Shown piece by piece: positions 1 through 12,138 of a stretch of 64,000 nt of DNA. Every line of letters begins with the position of its first letter. The stretch's first letter is position 1. Source of the stretch: Lactuca virosa (taxonomy: Eukaryota; Streptophyta; Magnoliopsida; Asterales; Asteraceae); NCBI GenBank assembly GCA_928212115.1, contig CAKMRJ010004445.1, forward strand, positions 2,213,922 to 2,277,921, read 5' to 3'. A program made the position numbers and the translations under genes. The notes beneath the pieces are model-generated. The model searched no databases and was not told the origin of the DNA. It was given only the letters and a program-made list of their open reading frames with translations.

Positions 1-3000
1 ATCAGTAGAGCCCCATTATCTAACTCTGTTAAGTCTATTCTGAGATCATCATTACATGGATGTGACTGGGTTACATGTTGATGTTTTAAGACTCAAAGAC
101 TAGAGAAACTCTTAAGGAAGTTATATGGTGAGTTCTTTCTGATCGCGAAGGGAGATTTCAACATCGCATCTGAATTTTGAGCAGTTGCTTAAGAAGTTAT
201 GTTCTAATGCTAAGGAATAGATAACAACAATTTTCCATGTGGATTGTAAGATAAGTTTGTTTCCGCAAAGTTTTAAAATAAAAGAAAAGAGTTTAATTTT
301 TAGTTATTTGAAGTATCCTTACAATGGCATTTGTGGAAAATTGGTTGCTTATATGATTCCACTGACAAACAATTTGGAAAATGGATTTGATCTTTCATTT
401 GTGGTAGTGTCTAAATTTACCAAATCAGGAAATTCCTCATCGCCCAAGTTTTCAATGGACCGAAACTTGGAATCATGCAAGTTGAATAGTATGATGAATG
501 AGAACTTTCAAGCATTGGAAAATCAAGACTAATTACTTGGTTCACATGGATGTGTGAGTTCACATGGAATGTGTGAGTAAGTAAAAGGACTAAAGGGATC
601 GAGTACAACATTCTTGTGCACTGGTCCTGTCCACCACAAAGCTCGTTAAGACTATTGATTTACTAAAGTTTAGTAAATATGGTTGTACTTACAAGTTTAA
701 GTATAATTCTGAAACATTGGAAAAGTCTCAATGTATGGCAGAACGAATGGGAAGAATCAAATTAGGCAGAAAGATAAAAGTTTCTCAAATCTGAAAAAAT
801 GGGAGAGTACTTTAGTATCATGTTTGTGATCATCTTAATGATTTAGAAATCATATCACAGTTAGTCCTCTAAAGGTCATCTTAGTGCATTCTTATGACTA
901 AGAAGAGGAGTCATGAATTGTTGAAATGGTTAGATCAGGAAGATGAGTCATACTTCGTTCCAAAACAATTCTTAGAGTCATACTCCAAGATTGTAACTTG
1001 AGTGACATATCTTAAAGAAAGGTTTAAAACACTTGTCAAATAAGAGTAAAAGTGTGTCCTACTCTTGTACATTTGGAAATTGGTAAGTTGTGATGTTTTG
1101 GATAAAACAAAGACCAACTAAGGCCAATTGTGTGAAGTGTTTGTCTTGATAAAGAATCCGCACTATCTCTTGAATATTTGGCAAGATAGTCTTATCTTGT
1201 AAGAGGATAGTGGGAGTCTTAAAGATCCGAAAAAGAATTTCAAGAACTAATCAAGAATAAAACCTGAGGTTCTTCACTAGCACACAACTTGAGGTTTATG
1301 ACCTATCGTGTTGACATATTTTGTGCCCATTCCAGTTAAAGTTGGCTTTGCATAGGAGTTCTGAAAGTTCTCAATTGGTTGCATAACAACTTGGAAGCAA
1401 TGGCAAGCCCTGTACTGCCAGGTGGCAAGATGTTAAGATTGAAAGTTCAGTCCATATGAGTTTGGATTTGTCATTATCCTTGTCTTGTGACTATGGTTTT
1501 GACGATTCACATGGATAAGACACACACAACCATAAAATCTAAGGGTCATAAGGTTTCTCTCCGATTCATGAAAATGATGGTGAGGAAAACACTTCCACCA
1601 AGTAGATTTGAAGCAGATGGAAAAGGTCTACACAATTGAGACTATGATTATGGATCCCTTTTCATAGTTCTGAAATTGTTTAGATACATGCATGCTATCT
1701 AGGAAAGGTGTATGATTTTGATAAAGTTTTATCAAGCATTCGTATCAGAAATCTGAACTTTGGTAAGAAGTCAAAAAGTATTGATTTCTAGAAATCCAGC
1801 TGATTTCTGAGTACATGTCAAAGCTAGTGGGAGCATAAGTGTTATGCTAATAATCATCATGTAAGTGAGAGCATGATAATTATTGTTAGTGTTTCAATTT
1901 AGCAATGTTAATTATAGAAAACAAAAGTTTCAATTCAGGAGGCTGCAGGGATTGAAAAAGTTGTTTTGCTATAATTAAGGGAGAGGATATACTTCATTTC
2001 AGTTCTAAAGGCTTAGATTGAGACCTTATCATCTTTAGTCAAGAATATATATATGAATTCATGTTGGATTGGTTCAACTTAAGGAATTCTATATATTGCG
2101 TTCTCAAATTCGATTATGATTTAGCATCCCTCTTCATAGTCAAATTTTGAAAACATGGCAAATAAAAATATTGTAGCGAAAGACTGGTCTAGAATCATGT
2201 CTTTATGTGAGACATCATGAATCGTGTACCATTTGCTTTGGGTACAGGATCGATTGCATGTGCTATAAGATTTGTCATTTCTAATTTTTCCAAATGCCAG
2301 AGGCATTAAGAAGGGAAAAGGTCTAGAATTGGATATGACTAAAATGATTAAGCAATTGTCGAGGACAATCTGAGGTTTACCAAAGATTGGTTGCTCAGGG
2401 ACAGTTGGAAGTATAGTGCTAATTTTGGAAGGACCATATTGACATATTCTGAAAAGAGCATCTCTTATTCAGAAGTGATAGTCAAAATGAGAATATGGAA
2501 GTTGTCTCCATCGGTGGAAGTTATCTGTGTAAGATTAGAAAACTTAATGCAAGAAGCATGTCCAAAGCAATGTACTTTGAATATGAGACTTAGTTTCCAT
2601 GGAGTTGATCTCCATTGGAATACCTTATAATGACTGTTGACAAGTTTGTGACTTTATACATATTCATTACAGGAGGGTCAGTGCATATAAGTTTAAAATC
2701 TAAACAGATTTGATAAATGATAGGAATTTGAAATTCTCACATTTTTCGATAAGGTTGGGAGTGTGAAAATAGAATCATTGAAATTATGTTCAATTGGTTT
2801 ATTTTACAAAGTAAGGATCATAGACAAACATAGAGTGCATACTTGGTGTATGGCAAAGCTATTGTTTAAGAAAAACATAGTGTACATGCTTGGAGCATGG
2901 GACAACTAGTGTTTTTTAATTCAAGTATAAAGTTGATAAAAACCGAAACAATGAATAATGAGTAATCAGTATGGTGATAAATAAAAGTGTTTATTTATAT

Positions 3001-3798
3001 TCATAGGGTTTGATACCATATTTGATTCATTTATTCTTGTGTTTCACTTTGCATGTTTTGACTTCCAGAATAACTAAGTCGCTCTTCCTGAATGATTAAG
3101 TTATTCAAACCATCCACAGTCGGTCATATGTTGGAAGTAGATATGAATCAAGACTGTCATGGGTTGGTTTGTAGAGGTCCAAGTTGGTGGACAAAGTGGT
3201 GCTACAACACTCATGAGTGCTCATAAGTTCTGAGTATTGGATTCAACCCGCGCTTATTTTAGTTACTTCATGGATTTTATCACGAGTGATCATGAGACGA
3301 TTATATCTTATATTCTTCAAACCTAGAGATATGAGTTGTTACTATGAGTTGGTTATACATGATTGCACGAAAACGCTTGGTAACTCGATGTTATAAAACG
3401 TGCCTTTGTGTATGATTCAACAAGTAGTATAGAACAAGCCATATGAGTCGAAGTTTATCCATTCCTTTTACCTTCGGGATAAAAGCGATATATGTGGGCC
3501 CCTCGATGATTTAGCGATGACACATGTGAGTGCTTGGCCAAGCCAGGACTGATTTGATTTGTTCAATCAATCAGTCATCATAAATCAAAAATCGGGAAAC
3601 AACAAATGGACAGAGAGAATGATTATAATCCATGTCTCGGTCCATATGATATCTAGAATGGAGGAATATATGATCCCTTATCTAATGGACAAGTCATTGA
3701 CAAGGTTAGAGTTCGACAACGACTTTAAGAGCTACGATTGCCAGTTAGGTTTTGAAGTCATACTCAATAATAGTTTTAGACTTATCCAAGTGGGAGAC
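1..3798 (+). mobile_element. El-1: interior of a non-autonomous Copia-type LTR element (5' end outside window)
   Basis: There is no convincing coding sequence in this 3.8 kb; the longest frames are under 100 codons and match nothing I recognise. Most of it is a diverged second copy of the interior of El-10 (about 35760-38900), with the same order of segments and scattered small indels, so both belong to one repeat family. The 3' part (about 3060-3798) also matches, in reverse, the non-coding 3' region of the coding Copia element El-8 (23670-24400). It ends in a polypurine tract and an LTR of the El-8 type. I infer a LARD-like element mobilised by El-8-type proteins. The 5' LTR and primer site lie left of base 1. 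Confidence 0.8.
3788..3798 (+). other. Polypurine tract of El-1
   Basis: AAGTGGGAGAC lies directly before the TG start of the LTR. The same tract precedes the El-8 LTR on the other strand (23657-23669). It would prime plus-strand DNA synthesis. Confidence 0.8.
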
Positions 3799-4554
3799 TG
3801 TTGCATTAATGTCTAAGTCCATAACTATATTTGGTATGTACTTGACCCGACCCAGCATGGTCCATTTGGGTTGCACTTCACCGACATAATTTATATGGAT
3901 AGTCTTTTGAGAATAGTATATTTATGATTTATATTAATATATTATAAGTTATAATATATTAATATAGAATCATATTATTTAATTAGTATTGATCAAGAAT
4001 TAATTTAGAATTAATTAAGTGATCAAAAAAAAGAACTAATTAAATATGGAGTCTTATATATGTGGAATGGGCCAAGTTCATTTAGGTTGGGCTAAGCTTT
4101 CATGGATGGTCCATGGAGCTTTTAACCCATGGATCCTATGTAAATGAAAGGTCATGGGTATTAGGGTTTACATGGATGTAACCCTAATCCTCCATATATA
4201 TAAAGGGGTCCTTGGCTCACAAAAATGGCACAAGTGTGTGAAAATAAGAGTGGGCTGATTTTAGTGTGCATACATATTCTCTCAAGTTCTTCCAAGGTGT
4301 TTTGGTGATTTGTGATTCGATTTGAGGCTTCCACACTATTGGGGCTAAGCTAACTCTTAAAGCTTGAAGACATCAAGCTACATCAAAGGATGTCATCTAA
4401 CTAGAACTTTGTAGTATAGGTGCTTCATAATATGCTAGTTAGGATGAAACCTTGGAATAGTTAATATTTGCATGTATAATAGAGAAAACATAGATCCAAG
4501 GTTTATAGGGTTGCATGTACACCATAGGAGTGTTAGAATGCTCAAAACTTAACA
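3799..4554 (+). mobile_element. 3' LTR of El-1 (Copia type)
   Basis: A 756 bp LTR that starts TGTTG and ends AACA. It matches the LTRs at 13698-14466, 22892-23656, 32801-33541 and 38904-39445. In sense order it carries CCATGG-type palindromes (about 4101-4136), an AACCCTAA box (4170-4178), a TATA box and the conserved tail GTTAGAATGCTC. It ends inside the gag-protease junction of El-2, so El-1 inserted into El-2. The flanking 5 bp after the LTR are CATAA; the matching copy would be outside the window. Confidence 0.9.
4195..4205 (+). promoter_or_regulatory. TATA box of El-1 LTR
   Basis: TATATATAAAG lies about 20 bp after an AACCCTAA box and about 65 bp after the CCATGG palindromes. The sister LTR has the same layout at 33198-33205. 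Confidence 0.65.
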
Positions 4555-5730
4555 CATAACTCATAAGAAAAGTACCTATATACAACACAATATAAGTATA
4601 AAAAAATCTCAAAATAATATAAGTAAGGAGATACGTACCAGCAATGACATCAGGTGTTGCGCGGACCTCCTCCGCGCTCAACTGAAATGCTCTCCTACGA
4701 GCCCTCGAGGGCTCGACCTTCCGCGGCCGGCCATCAGTAACACGTAAAGTAGCAGTAGCAGGAGTCTGGCCTGATCCCTCAGTGAGTTGGGGACACTCGG
4801 CCTTCCGATGGCCCGTCTAGTTGTAGTGAAAGCAAACTGAAAATCCCTTGGGGGCAGTCCCTCGCCATGTGCCCCTCTTTGCCACATTTGTAGTAAATCC
4901 GCTCGGTGAGACCCCTCGTGGCTCTTGCCGCACTTGCTACAAGTGCGGCCCTTCTGGCCTCCATCTCTCGAATCAGTGGACTTAGCCCGCTTTGTCACCA
5001 GCTGTGACTGTACCGGTCTCCTATCTCTCCCCTGCTGCTCTCCCTCCTTCCTGGCCTAAATCTCCATCTCAATCTCCCTCCTCCTGGCATTGGTCTGCAA
5101 CTCAGTAGACACGTGCTCAGGGCAGAACAACGCCCACTCATGAAACATCCTCGTAATCTATGTCACTGACTATGTCTTCTTCTTGAGAGACAGAAACTCC
5201 TGTGCCAAATGTTCCCTCTCCACCTGGGGAACATACTCATCTCGTAAAAACTTGGTGAACCTTTCCCAAGTCACTGCAGGATGATCTGTAGGGGTAAAAT
5301 TAGTCGTCACAAATTCCCACCAGTCCTTAGCTCCCAAGCGAAGCTGGTTCAGCGTGAACCCGGACTCTCAGATGCTCTGGACATAAACATGTATCAAAAC
5401 ACCCCTCAATGTCGGATATCCATCTCATGACAGCGATCGGATCGTGTGTCCCATCAAACTCTGGTGGCTTCATGTTGCTGAACTCACGGAACAACACCAA
5501 GTCACCCCATGTGGTCGGGTTGCAGCTATAGCCGCGGTGGCTGCAGCAACAGCAGCCTCCGTAACAACAGCGTATCGCTCATCGAATGTCTCAATGAACG
5601 TGGACTTAATAGACCCAAACATTTCCAGTATGGCCTCTCTGATAGCTGCGGCCACCTCCTCATGAATGATCCTGCAGATCTCCTCGTCACTGGTACCACT
5701 GCCCCCGGGGTTGTTGCGGGTTATCACCAT
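4555..5730 (-). pseudogene. gag: Gypsy gag polyprotein remnant of El-2
   Basis: Gag forms the virus-like particle and binds element RNA. The likely start is the ATG at 5730 (MVITRNNPGG), which follows the leader. The N-terminal part has an alanine-rich region (about 5470-5640). A retrotransposon gag core follows (around 5200-5400), recognisable by GAKDWWEF, VTWERFTKFLRDEY and EREHLAQEFLSL. The C-terminal zinc knuckle region lies at about 4830-4960: TCSKCGKSHEG and YYKCGKEGHMARDCP, where the first Cys of the second knuckle is Tyr. Frameshifts near 5470 and 5390 and stop codons around 5170, 5155 and 5060 break it. The reading ends at EEVRATPDVIAG, followed by a 63 bp intron-like stretch and then GTFLMSY, where El-1 cuts it. 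Confidence 0.85.
4576..4638 (-). other. Candidate 63 bp intron at the gag-protease junction (El-2)
   Basis: On the minus strand it starts GTACGTATC and ends TATATAG, with AT-rich content between. Removing it joins DVIAG to TFLMSY, which matches the uninterrupted junction VVVTGTFLLN in El-13. El-14 has a 62 bp counterpart at exactly the same codon (63829-63890). The 63 bp are also in frame without a stop, so unspliced translation would insert 21 residues. Confidence 0.5.
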
Positions 5731-6418
5731 AGTGTCTCTGAAATGCAAACACAAAATCATCAGAGACTAGATCAATATACACACACACACTCGATTACCT
5801 ACTCCTATATGCTCCTTAGCATCCTAAGATTCTTCCCTTGGGTTATATACAGATCCAGTGCTTTCAGTAGTACGGGCCCAATACTACCTTCCACACCAAC
5901 CTGTAGTCGTCCCAAGTCCTCCTCATAGAATCCTAATTCACAGTACTCTATCCCTTACGAATCTCACTACTCTCTCAGTAGATTCCTCAATGCTCATCTA
6001 GGTATCTCTTCTAGATTACTCAAAACTCTCTCCAAAGATTCCTTTTATGATTCTTCCTACATAGTTCACACACAGAGCAAATAACAGATAAAATCAATCA
6101 ATAGCATACCCTAGGCTAAGGCATCATGAATCAGTCAACTCTAGCCCTAATTTCTGAAGTACCTAGCCTATCCTCTAGCATGCAACTCTAATATCGCTTA
6201 AATATCTCATAATACAAGCAAATAATGGTATTTTGGGAAATCACCATTCGGGCTCTAGCTAATTGTACACATTACTCTGTCTCGTTTTCTCTTTAAAACT
6301 CTTTCTCGTTTAGAAAAATCATTTCTTTTTACAAAAAAATTCTCAAATCCTCAATTTAAATTGAGACATACCCGAGAGTACATCTGAATCCCTCAAACCA
6401 TGGCTCTGATACCAACTT
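5731..6418 (-). other. Leader (5' untranslated region) of El-2
   Basis: Non-coding stretch between gag and the primer site. It is homologous to the leaders at 9316-10462 (El-3) and 39521-40659 (El-7); the block around 5848-5890 (TGCTTTCAGTAGTACGGGCC) is shared by all three. Confidence 0.75.
6399..6416 (-). other. Primer binding site of El-2 (initiator-Met tRNA)
   Basis: The minus strand reads TTGGTATCAGAGCCATGG, two bases inside the LTR end. TGGTATCAGAGCC is complementary to the 3' end of plant initiator methionine tRNA. Confidence 0.88.
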
Positions 6419-6619
6419 GTAACATCGTAAAATTTTCAACCAAATTTTTCATTTTTAGAACTCATAAAAACTCGTGTCACATTTTTCCAAAAACCACAAT
6501 TGTGTCAAACGTCAAACACAAATCCACAAAATAACTGATAGTATCCTAGAATCCTCAAACATAGTCTCGAACAGGTGTGTATAATCAAGCCGGCGCCTTC
6601 CCGTGATCCTGAGAAGTAC

Positions 6620-7060
6620 CTGAAACACATGACACACAACACGGTAAGCACGAACCTTAGTGAGTTCCCCAAAATACCACATACACATATAATAAGCCTC
6701 TCATGGCTATGACTCGACATGGACCCCCCGATCTCATGCGTCTCGGTGAGGACCCTCCAGTCTCACGGCTCGGTGTTGACCCTCTGGTCATATCTCTCAG
6801 TGAAGACCCTACGGTCTCACATCTCGGGTTGGACCCTCCAGTCATATATCTCAGTGAAGACCATCCTATCTCACAACTCGGTTTGGACCCTCCGGTCCTA
6901 ACTCAGTAAGACACAAAATAATATAGCTATATCAAAAATACAAAATGCATAATATCACATAACTCAATATAAGCACATAGGACCCTCCGGTCGATAACTC
7001 AAATAAGACCCTCTGGTCACTCAGTGTTACCACTTAGGTAAGTATAGTGAGAAGACTCAC
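6620..7060 (-). other. Candidate leader intron in El-2 LTR
   Basis: The minus strand reads CCGAG/GTGAGTCTTC at 7060 and TGTGTTTCAG/GTACTTC at 6620, giving 441 bp. The same two junctions occur at matching places in El-5, El-7 and El-14. The interior holds the GACCCTCCGGTC array. Confidence 0.45.
6716..7018 (-). repeat. Tandem GGACCCTCCGGTC-type array
   Basis: About ten degenerate units of roughly 27 bp, each with GACC...GGTC ends that can fold back. Unit variants alternate with TCTCGGT/TCTCAGTGA spacers. Related arrays lie at 8152-8352, 10758-11015 and 58925-59130, all in the same place within their LTRs. Confidence 0.8.
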
Positions 7061-7301
7061 CTCGGAAGTAAGCAAGAAGATCTAGTACCCAACGAACAGT
7101 CTAGACTCCGCCTACATAATATAATTGTATCTAATAAGCAATTTGTAATAACCACTCCGAGATGCTAAGCTAACTCCTCCACTAAATCTCAAAAGGGTGG
7201 AAAGACCATTTTACCCCTCCATGGTCTCCAAGGTCCACAGTTGACCAAACCCTAAAAGTCAACAAAAGTCAATGCTCAAGTCAACAATCTATGTTGACTA
7301 A

Positions 7302-7577
7302 ACTCGTCGAGTGCATCTATGCGACTCGTCGAGTTCCTTCGCTTCCTCTGAAGTATCGGGAAAATCCAACTCAACTCGTCGAGTTGTCTCATCAACTCTC
7401 CGAGTTGTAGCACGTCCAGTCTATCGGGGAAAACCCTAATTGACTCGTCGAGTTGGATCATGCACTCGTCGAGTCCCTCTAGACCAATTATCATTCAGAC
7501 GATTTCAAGCAGAAATAATGTCCCAAACTCTAGATCTAAGCTTGATAAAGCTTAGACCAATTATGCACTCGTCGAGT
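7302..7577 (-). repeat. ACTCGTCGAGT palindrome cluster in El-2 LTR
   Basis: Six copies of the 11-mer ACTCGTCGAGT, exact, lie within 275 bp (about 7302, 7325, 7374, 7442, 7463, 7566). A 32 bp larger palindrome made of two such units lies at about 7951-7982. Confidence 0.85.
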
Positions 7578-7899
7578 CCCTCTAGACCAATTGTCATGCT
7601 AAAATGACTCAATAACCAAAATGGATGGGAGAAAGCCCTAAAACTCTCTAGAAAGAGATCTAACAAAAGAAATGATGAAGGTGGTAGCTTTTTACCTCCA
7701 AACAGAAGCTAACACTGAAGAACACTGGATCCAAAAGTCCCTCCTCGTTCCAAGCCTTGTTGCTCTCCAACCTCCTTCCAAAAGTGCACTAAAACACACA
7801 AGATTAGGCCCCCTTTCTCTCACACAAGGTTACAGCTCGATTAGGGTTTCTCACAGAGTGTTAGGGTGATAAGGGAGGCGGAAAGGGAGGCTTAAGGTC

Positions 7900-7910
7900 C
7901 TTTAAATAGG
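7900..7910 (-). promoter_or_regulatory. TATA-like box of El-2 LTR
   Basis: The minus strand reads CCTATTTAAAGG, just downstream in sense of the paired palindromes at 7951-7982. The same box occurs at 8999-9010, 12850-12860, 48595-48604 and 60267-60278 in related LTRs. Confidence 0.5.
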
Positions 7911-8011
7911 ACACAAACCCTGAAAATTAGCGTTTTCTCACTCAAAACCTACTCGTCGAGTTGGGGTCCTCCAACTCGTCTAGTAGACTCTAAAAATCAC
8001 GCGGCTATTAA

Positions 8012-9210
8012 TGTAACGACATGAAAAATCGTCTGGCGCCTTCCCGCGATCCTCGCTAGTACCTGAAACACAAATCACATAACACAGTAAGCATAAATTC
8101 TTAGTGAGTTTCCCAAAATACCACATAAAGCACATAAGCCACTCGAGGATACAACTCGGCATGACCCTATGGTCAATGTGTCTCAGCGGGACCCCCCAGT
8201 CCCGTAGCTCGTTGGACCCTCCGGTCCAGTCTGATCGAGGACCCTCTGGCCTCATAAGTCGTTGGACCCTCTGGTCCGGTCTATATAACACATAGCATAC
8301 ATATAACACAAAGCACATAATTCTCAAACATACAGATACACATAAGACCCTCCGGTGTGCACATAGATACCACTCTAGGTAATGTATAGTGAGAAGACTC
8401 ACCTTGGGTAATCTCGGAAAGTCTCGAACTCGAAATACTGATCTAGCCTCCTCCTAATCACATAAAGTAATTTATCTCCAATTAACAACGATTCTCATAG
8501 GCTAGACTAATCCCTTCCTATAATTTCTAAGAAGGGGAAAAGACCATTTTACCCCTCCAATGGTCTAAATGTCCAAATCTTGCATTATATACCAAAAACC
8601 CCATAAATGCTTCCTAGCTTTAAAGCCCAAGGTTTACTCTACTAAAGCTTCATATTCTCGTCTCTCTGGACCTAGAAGGGTCCAGATATATAACACAAAC
8701 TTGCAAGAGGGGTTTGAGGCATTCAAAACCCCAAAGATTAAGTGATTTAAGACCTAACCCCAAAATGGATTCTACATAATAGGGAAGGAAATGGGTTCGG
8801 TTTTGTACCTTAGAATGAAGCTCCTTGCTTGAATAACTCAGAAGAATACCTTACTTGGTCCCTCTTGCTGGAACTCTTCTCCTTTCTTGCAAAATCACAC
8901 CAAAAAATCTCAAGATAACTCTTCCTCTCACTCTACACACTCAAGCTCATTAGGGTTCTCTCTTCTGGGAAAGGTAGTCGCAATTGAAGGCCATAAGTGC
9001 CTTTAAATAGGGCTCATGCCCAAAGATTTAGGGTTTCTGCCAACAGCACGGACTCGTCAAGTCGCCTCACCGACTCGTCGAGTCCATTCATTAATCTGAG
9101 TCATCAGTCGCGATCCTACTCGATGAGTTTCGGAGTCAACTCGTCGAGTCCCTCTTCTTAGCTTAAAAGAAAATAGTTAAATTATGATACCTGGAAATCC
9201 GGATGTTACA
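8012..9210 (-). mobile_element. Solo Gypsy LTR with ATTAA target duplication
   Basis: An 1199 bp LTR with ends TGTAACGAC and GGATGTTACA. It is flanked on both sides by ATTAA (8007-8011 and 9211-9215) and contains no internal sequence. It carries a GACCCTCCGGTC array (8152-8352), a TATA-like box (about 8999-9010) and ACTCG palindromes (9051-9147). It arose by insertion of a full element into the El-2 LTR followed by LTR-LTR recombination. Confidence 0.92.
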
Positions 9211-9315
9211 ATTAACTCCTCTAACCGGAGAGTTGGGGCATCCAACTAGTCGAGTTGCTCTGAGATTACAAATTTGAATTAATTAAATATTATACTTGGG
9301 AGTCGGGATGTTACA

Positions 9316-10462
9316 GGGATCTAAACTCAATTTTTTTCTCATAAGGTACACTCTATTGAAGCTCAACCGACATGGCCCTCTGGCCCCACAAACTACCATA
9401 TCCACTCTCAGTCTAAACAACCACAGCGGGATAACTGGTAAAGACAGAAGCACTCTCTACTAAGAATCATGGTATCCGAACCATGTTATCTCACCCCTCA
9501 ATCGGCTAATTATAACCTCTAAAATTCTCCCTGTTTCGAGTATGGGTCCTCTGCTTTCAGTAGTATGGGTCGATACTACCTTCCACATCTACCCATATTT
9601 TTCCACACGGATCGTCCCAGATCTCCTAAGTAGCTACTCAACCTTCTCGATTGACCAATCCCATTACACATGCTCGCTGCTCAGCAAATGCTCACCTCTA
9701 AACAGTGCACTCATCGGGCTAAAATTACTCCCTAGGCTCTCCTAGGTTCACACGCTTCTCTGCCATCAGCTGTTGAAGAACTCCTCATGATGCCAGCCAT
9801 CTAACTCCTAAATATCGTCATATTCACTTAGCAGCTAACTTCCATCATTCAAGAGTCCCACAAAGCACAAAGCAAGCAGCATTCAGGCATCGAATAACCT
9901 TCACCAGCACATAAAACCACTCTGGCATACAACTCTACTTGCTCTATCCACAACTCAAAATGCATCACCGAACTCAGGTAAGTCCACTTCTCGTGGGTAT
10001 CTAACTACTCTCTCAGTAGATTCCTCAAATGCACATCTAGGTATCTCTCCAATATTACTCCTCTACTCAAAGCTCTCTCTAAAAGACTCCTGCTAGGTAC
10101 TCCTACTCAGCACATACATAGAGCAAATACCAGATAATATCAATCAATAGCATCCCCTAGGATAAGGCATCATGAATCAGGAAAATCTAGCTCTAAATTC
10201 CTGAGATACCTAGCCTATCCTCTAGCATGAAACTCTAATATCTCATAAGTATCTCATAACATAAACAAGTAATGGTATTTTGGGAAATCACTATTCGGAC
10301 TCTGCCTGATTGTACACACTGCTCCATCTTGTTTTCTCTTAAAAGCTCTTAGTCGTTTTAGAAAATCATTTTTTTTAGAAAATTTTCTCAAATCCTCAGT
10401 TTGAGTCTAGGCATACCCGAGAGTACATCTGAATCCCTCAAACCAAGGCTCTAATACCAACT
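9316..10462 (-). other. Leader of El-3 (Gypsy), no coding sequence
   Basis: 1.15 kb between the El-2 insertion point and the El-3 5' LTR. It aligns with the El-2 and El-7 leaders; the shared CTGCTTTCAGTAG block lies at about 9550. The gag of El-3 would lie left of the window. I see nothing coding here. Confidence 0.75.
10443..10460 (-). other. Primer binding site of El-3
   Basis: The minus strand reads TTGGTATTAGAGCCTTGG: the initiator-Met type with one change (TATTAG for TATCAG). Confidence 0.8.
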
Positions 10463-12093
10463 TGTAACACCGTAAATTTTCAAATAAATTTTTCATTTTT
10501 AAAATCACATAAACTCAATTTCACAATTCCCAAAAACCACAAAATGTATAAGTTGTCAAACCACAAGTCAACAAATGTTAATAACATCCCAGAATCCTCA
10601 AAATCATGATCTCTAACTGGTGTGTACAATCAATTCGGCGCCTTCCCTCGATCCTTAGAAGTACCTGAAACACATATCACACAACACGGTAAGAACGAAG
10701 CTTAGTGAGTTTCCCAAAATACCACATACACAAATAATAAGCAACTCATGGCTATAGCTCGGCATGGATCCTCCGGTCATGCGTCTCGGTGAGGACCCTC
10801 CAGTCTCACGGATCGGTGTGGACCCTCCGGTCATGAGTCATAGTGAAGACCCTTCAGTCTCATAGCTCAGGTTGGACCCTCCAGTCCTGTATCTCAGTGA
10901 AGGCCCTCCTGTCTCACAGCTCGGGTTAGACCCTCCGGTCCTAACTCAGTAAGGCATAGAATAAGCACATAAGACCCTCCGGTCGATAACTAAAATAAGA
11001 CCCTCCGGTCACACAGTATTACCACTCAGGTAAGTATAGTGAGAAGACTCACCTCAACTGCTACGTGAGAAACCCTACATGGTCATTGTTGCTGCGCAGT
11101 GACTCCTGAACTAGACCAAAACAACCCAACACTATAATCAAAGACTATGCAAGGCTACACCTCAACACTATGCTCCATAGATGGCCCAACTAACCAGGCC
11201 CACTACTGACCCAACTCATTTGGCCTACCAAGGCTCAAGACCAAAAAGGTCCATTAATGGCCCAATTTTCAAATTTGGGCCCAAACCCTTACTTGGGCCT
11301 TACCCTAAAGCCCAAGACTTAACTCTAATCCAAAACACCCTTTCTCAGATTGCCTAACTAGTCACCAGTAATTGAGTCCAAGAAGACATCCTAAACTGAA
11401 GCCCAAGTATGCAAACCCACTCAGAAAGAGTATGCAGGGCGTACTCAGTGGTACACTATGCATACTCGCTTAATGGCTTGGACGCTCTATGTACTGGCTT
11501 GTACGCCCAGCGTACGTCCCTCTTAAACCCACTTTTCCATTAATCACTTAAGGCTTGAAGCCATAAGTCCAAAATATAGATCTGAGTCCCAAACAATGTG
11601 TAAACCCATAAAGTCACTCGCTTGGTGACTTTGCATGCCCCACATAAGCCCAAACTCCAAAAATGGCATTCTACTTCCATGAAAATGGTCTTAACTCTTG
11701 CAAGAACCCATTAAGACGTCCAAGATAACAACTTTATGACTCTAGGTCCCAAATAACACTGAGAGGGGCAACTCTAAGCTCCAAAAACAACATGGACTCA
11801 AGGGACTTCATCTATTGGACCAAAAGAGTCCATAAACTCAACCCAAAAGAGATCTAAGAAAATAACCACCAAGTTTGAGACTTTATACCTTAAATAAGAG
11901 CCAAAGGCTGATCAGGATCTGGATCTAAAAGCTCTAGCTTGTTCAATGAATCTTCAAGAGTGAGCACGTTCTTCAAAATCATCTAAACACTCTTCTAAAG
12001 GTCTTCTAAGCTCTAAGAACACACAAGAAGGATTCGGGTTTCGTGAAAGTTGTCGAAGGGTGAGAGGGAGGCTAATCTTTGAGGCATTATGTT

Positions 12094-12103
12094 CTTTATA
12101 TAG
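12094..12103 (-). promoter_or_regulatory. TATA box of El-3 LTR
   Basis: The minus strand reads CTATATAAAG. Upstream in sense lie AAACCCTAAT and then the TACGCC palindromes. Confidence 0.6.
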
Positions 12104-12138
12104 TGTCCATCCGTAAAATTAGGGTTTTTCATTCTGAC

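Larger units (their letters stand above)
4555..9315 (-). mobile_element. El-2: Gypsy element, 5' half (gag, leader, 5' LTR)
   Basis: Read on the minus strand: the 5' LTR (9315 to 6419, with a nested solo LTR), the primer site, a leader, then a decayed gag. The element is cut at the gag-protease junction by El-1 (4554/4555), and its pol is outside the window. It is the same family as El-14, because the gag ends and LTRs align. It inserted into the leader of El-3 at 9315/9316. Confidence 0.88.
6419..9315 (-). mobile_element. 5' LTR of El-2, interrupted by a solo LTR
   Basis: The ends are TGTAACATC (+ strand, 6419) and GATGTTACA (ends 9315). Without the 1199 bp insert and its 5 bp repeat it is about 1.69 kb, close to the 1.84 kb El-14 LTR. 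In sense order it holds ACTCGTCGAGT palindromes, a TATA-like box, more palindromes, a GTGAGT splice-like donor, a tandem array, a TTTCAG acceptor and a conserved tail to the primer site. Confidence 0.88.

Noticed and set aside
5444..5928. Plus-strand frames of 73 and 139 codons
   Set aside because: They overlie the El-2 gag start in antisense and have biased composition; gag on the minus strand explains the region.
6716..7018. CRISPR-like repeat-spacer array
   Set aside because: Units and spacers are both degenerate, the context is a plant LTR, and no cas genes are present.
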